The translations under genes and the position numbers were made by a program. From an uncultured Bacteroidota bacterium (GTDB lineage: Bacteria > Bacteroidota > Bacteroidia > Flavobacteriales > Flavobacteriaceae), in contig CACDPE010000001.1 in NCBI GenBank assembly GCA_902554655.1, positions 62,001 through 126,000 of the forward strand: a stretch of 64,000 bases of DNA, given 5' to 3'. Shown one piece after another: positions 63,953 to 64,000 of this stretch; the first letter of the stretch is position 1, and each line of letters opens with the position of its first letter. The notes beneath the pieces were generated by a model. It worked only from the letters and a program-made list of their open reading frames with translations. It had not been told where the DNA came from and searched no databases.

Positions 63953-64000
63953 TTTTTTGGTCTAGCATATTTAAATCTATTAATTAGATCAGTTTTAGCA
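63949..64000 (-). CDS. 3' end of a possible further gene
   Basis: On the minus strand a frame is open from the right edge for 16 codons (AKTDLINRFKYARPKK) and stops at TGA overlapping the O-methyltransferase ATG (ATGA). Such four-base overlaps are the rule for adjacent same-strand genes here, so it is probably the tail of a real gene. Too little is visible to identify it. Confidence 0.35.
   Translation of the reverse strand, partial: AKTDLINRFKYARPKK

Noticed and set aside
1-64000. CRISPR arrays, insertion sequences, prophage, integrase or attachment sites, toxin-antitoxin pairs, biosynthetic or defence clusters
   Set aside because: I looked for direct repeats with spacers, transposase or integrase motifs and inverted repeats at gene borders and saw none; the gene content is core throughout.

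Overview
The window is a gene-dense, AT-rich piece (I estimate about 30% G+C; not counted) of core chromosome from a member of the Bacteroidota, almost certainly a streamlined, probably marine, Flavobacteriales bacterium. The evidence is family-specific: gldB and gldC gliding genes, PorT and Plug of the type IX secretion system, a TamL lipoprotein form of TamA, a 287-residue primary sigma factor without region 1.1, Bacteroidota -7 promoter boxes (TAnnTTTG), a DnaG and an AccD without zinc-finger cysteines, and a Na+-translocating NADH dehydrogenase (NQR) operon ending in apbE. I see no insertion sequence, prophage, CRISPR array, toxin-antitoxin pair or defence cassette, and no gap without a gene exceeds 300 bases (the longest is about 210, at 9668-9878).

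Layout. 1-6215 (+): aroA (cut by the left edge), queA, rlmN, a trans-polyprenyl diphosphate synthase and dnaG. 6208-9667: nadE (-), gldB-gldC (+), then engB and an alpha/beta hydrolase (-). 9879-25202 (+): a complete Bacteroidota division and cell-wall cluster, mraZ-rsmH-ftsL-ftsI-murE-mraY-murD-ftsW-murG-murC-ftsQ-ftsA-ftsZ plus a yqeY-like gene. A three-repeat MraZ operator precedes it and tRNA-Arg(TCG) sits at its 3' end. 25280-37385 (-): MATE transporter, PHP-type phosphodiesterase, anmK, rpe, rpoD, pnp, rpsO, accD, fbaA, tamL. 37416-43666: trmH-like methyltransferase (+), porT (-), trkA-trkH (+), aminotransferase (-), rsmG (+). 43638-46859 (-): pruA, apaG, Plug (DUF5103). 46951-53811 (+): nqrABCDEF-apbE. 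53801-58632 (-): methyltransferase, map, thioredoxin-like lipoprotein, gpmI, M15 peptidase, GNAT. 58671-63311 (+): tRNA-Gly(TCC), two CarboxypepD_reg-like proteins, a DUF6702-like protein, an M1 peptidase and tatA. 63308-64000 (-): an O-methyltransferase and the tail of a further possible gene.

How the parts work together. The division cluster makes peptidoglycan precursors from MurC/D/E through MraY and MurG to FtsW and FtsI, coupled to FtsQ/L/A/Z; AnmK and the M15 peptidase fit wall recycling and trimming. NQR pumps Na+ during NADH oxidation, and ApbE attaches the FMN groups its subunits need. GldB, PorT, Plug and TamL belong to envelope, gliding and type IX secretion biology. Packing is extreme: seven convergent gene pairs overlap at their 3' ends, and an eighth junction (tRNA-Arg/MATE) abuts with no spacer, which leaves no room for ordinary intrinsic terminators.

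I found no clearly new multi-gene system. The points most worth a second look are the zinc-finger losses, the overlapping gene ends, the shared nadE/gldB start, the MraZ operator, the FtsI lacking a PASTA domain, and the little-studied envelope cluster behind tRNA-Gly.
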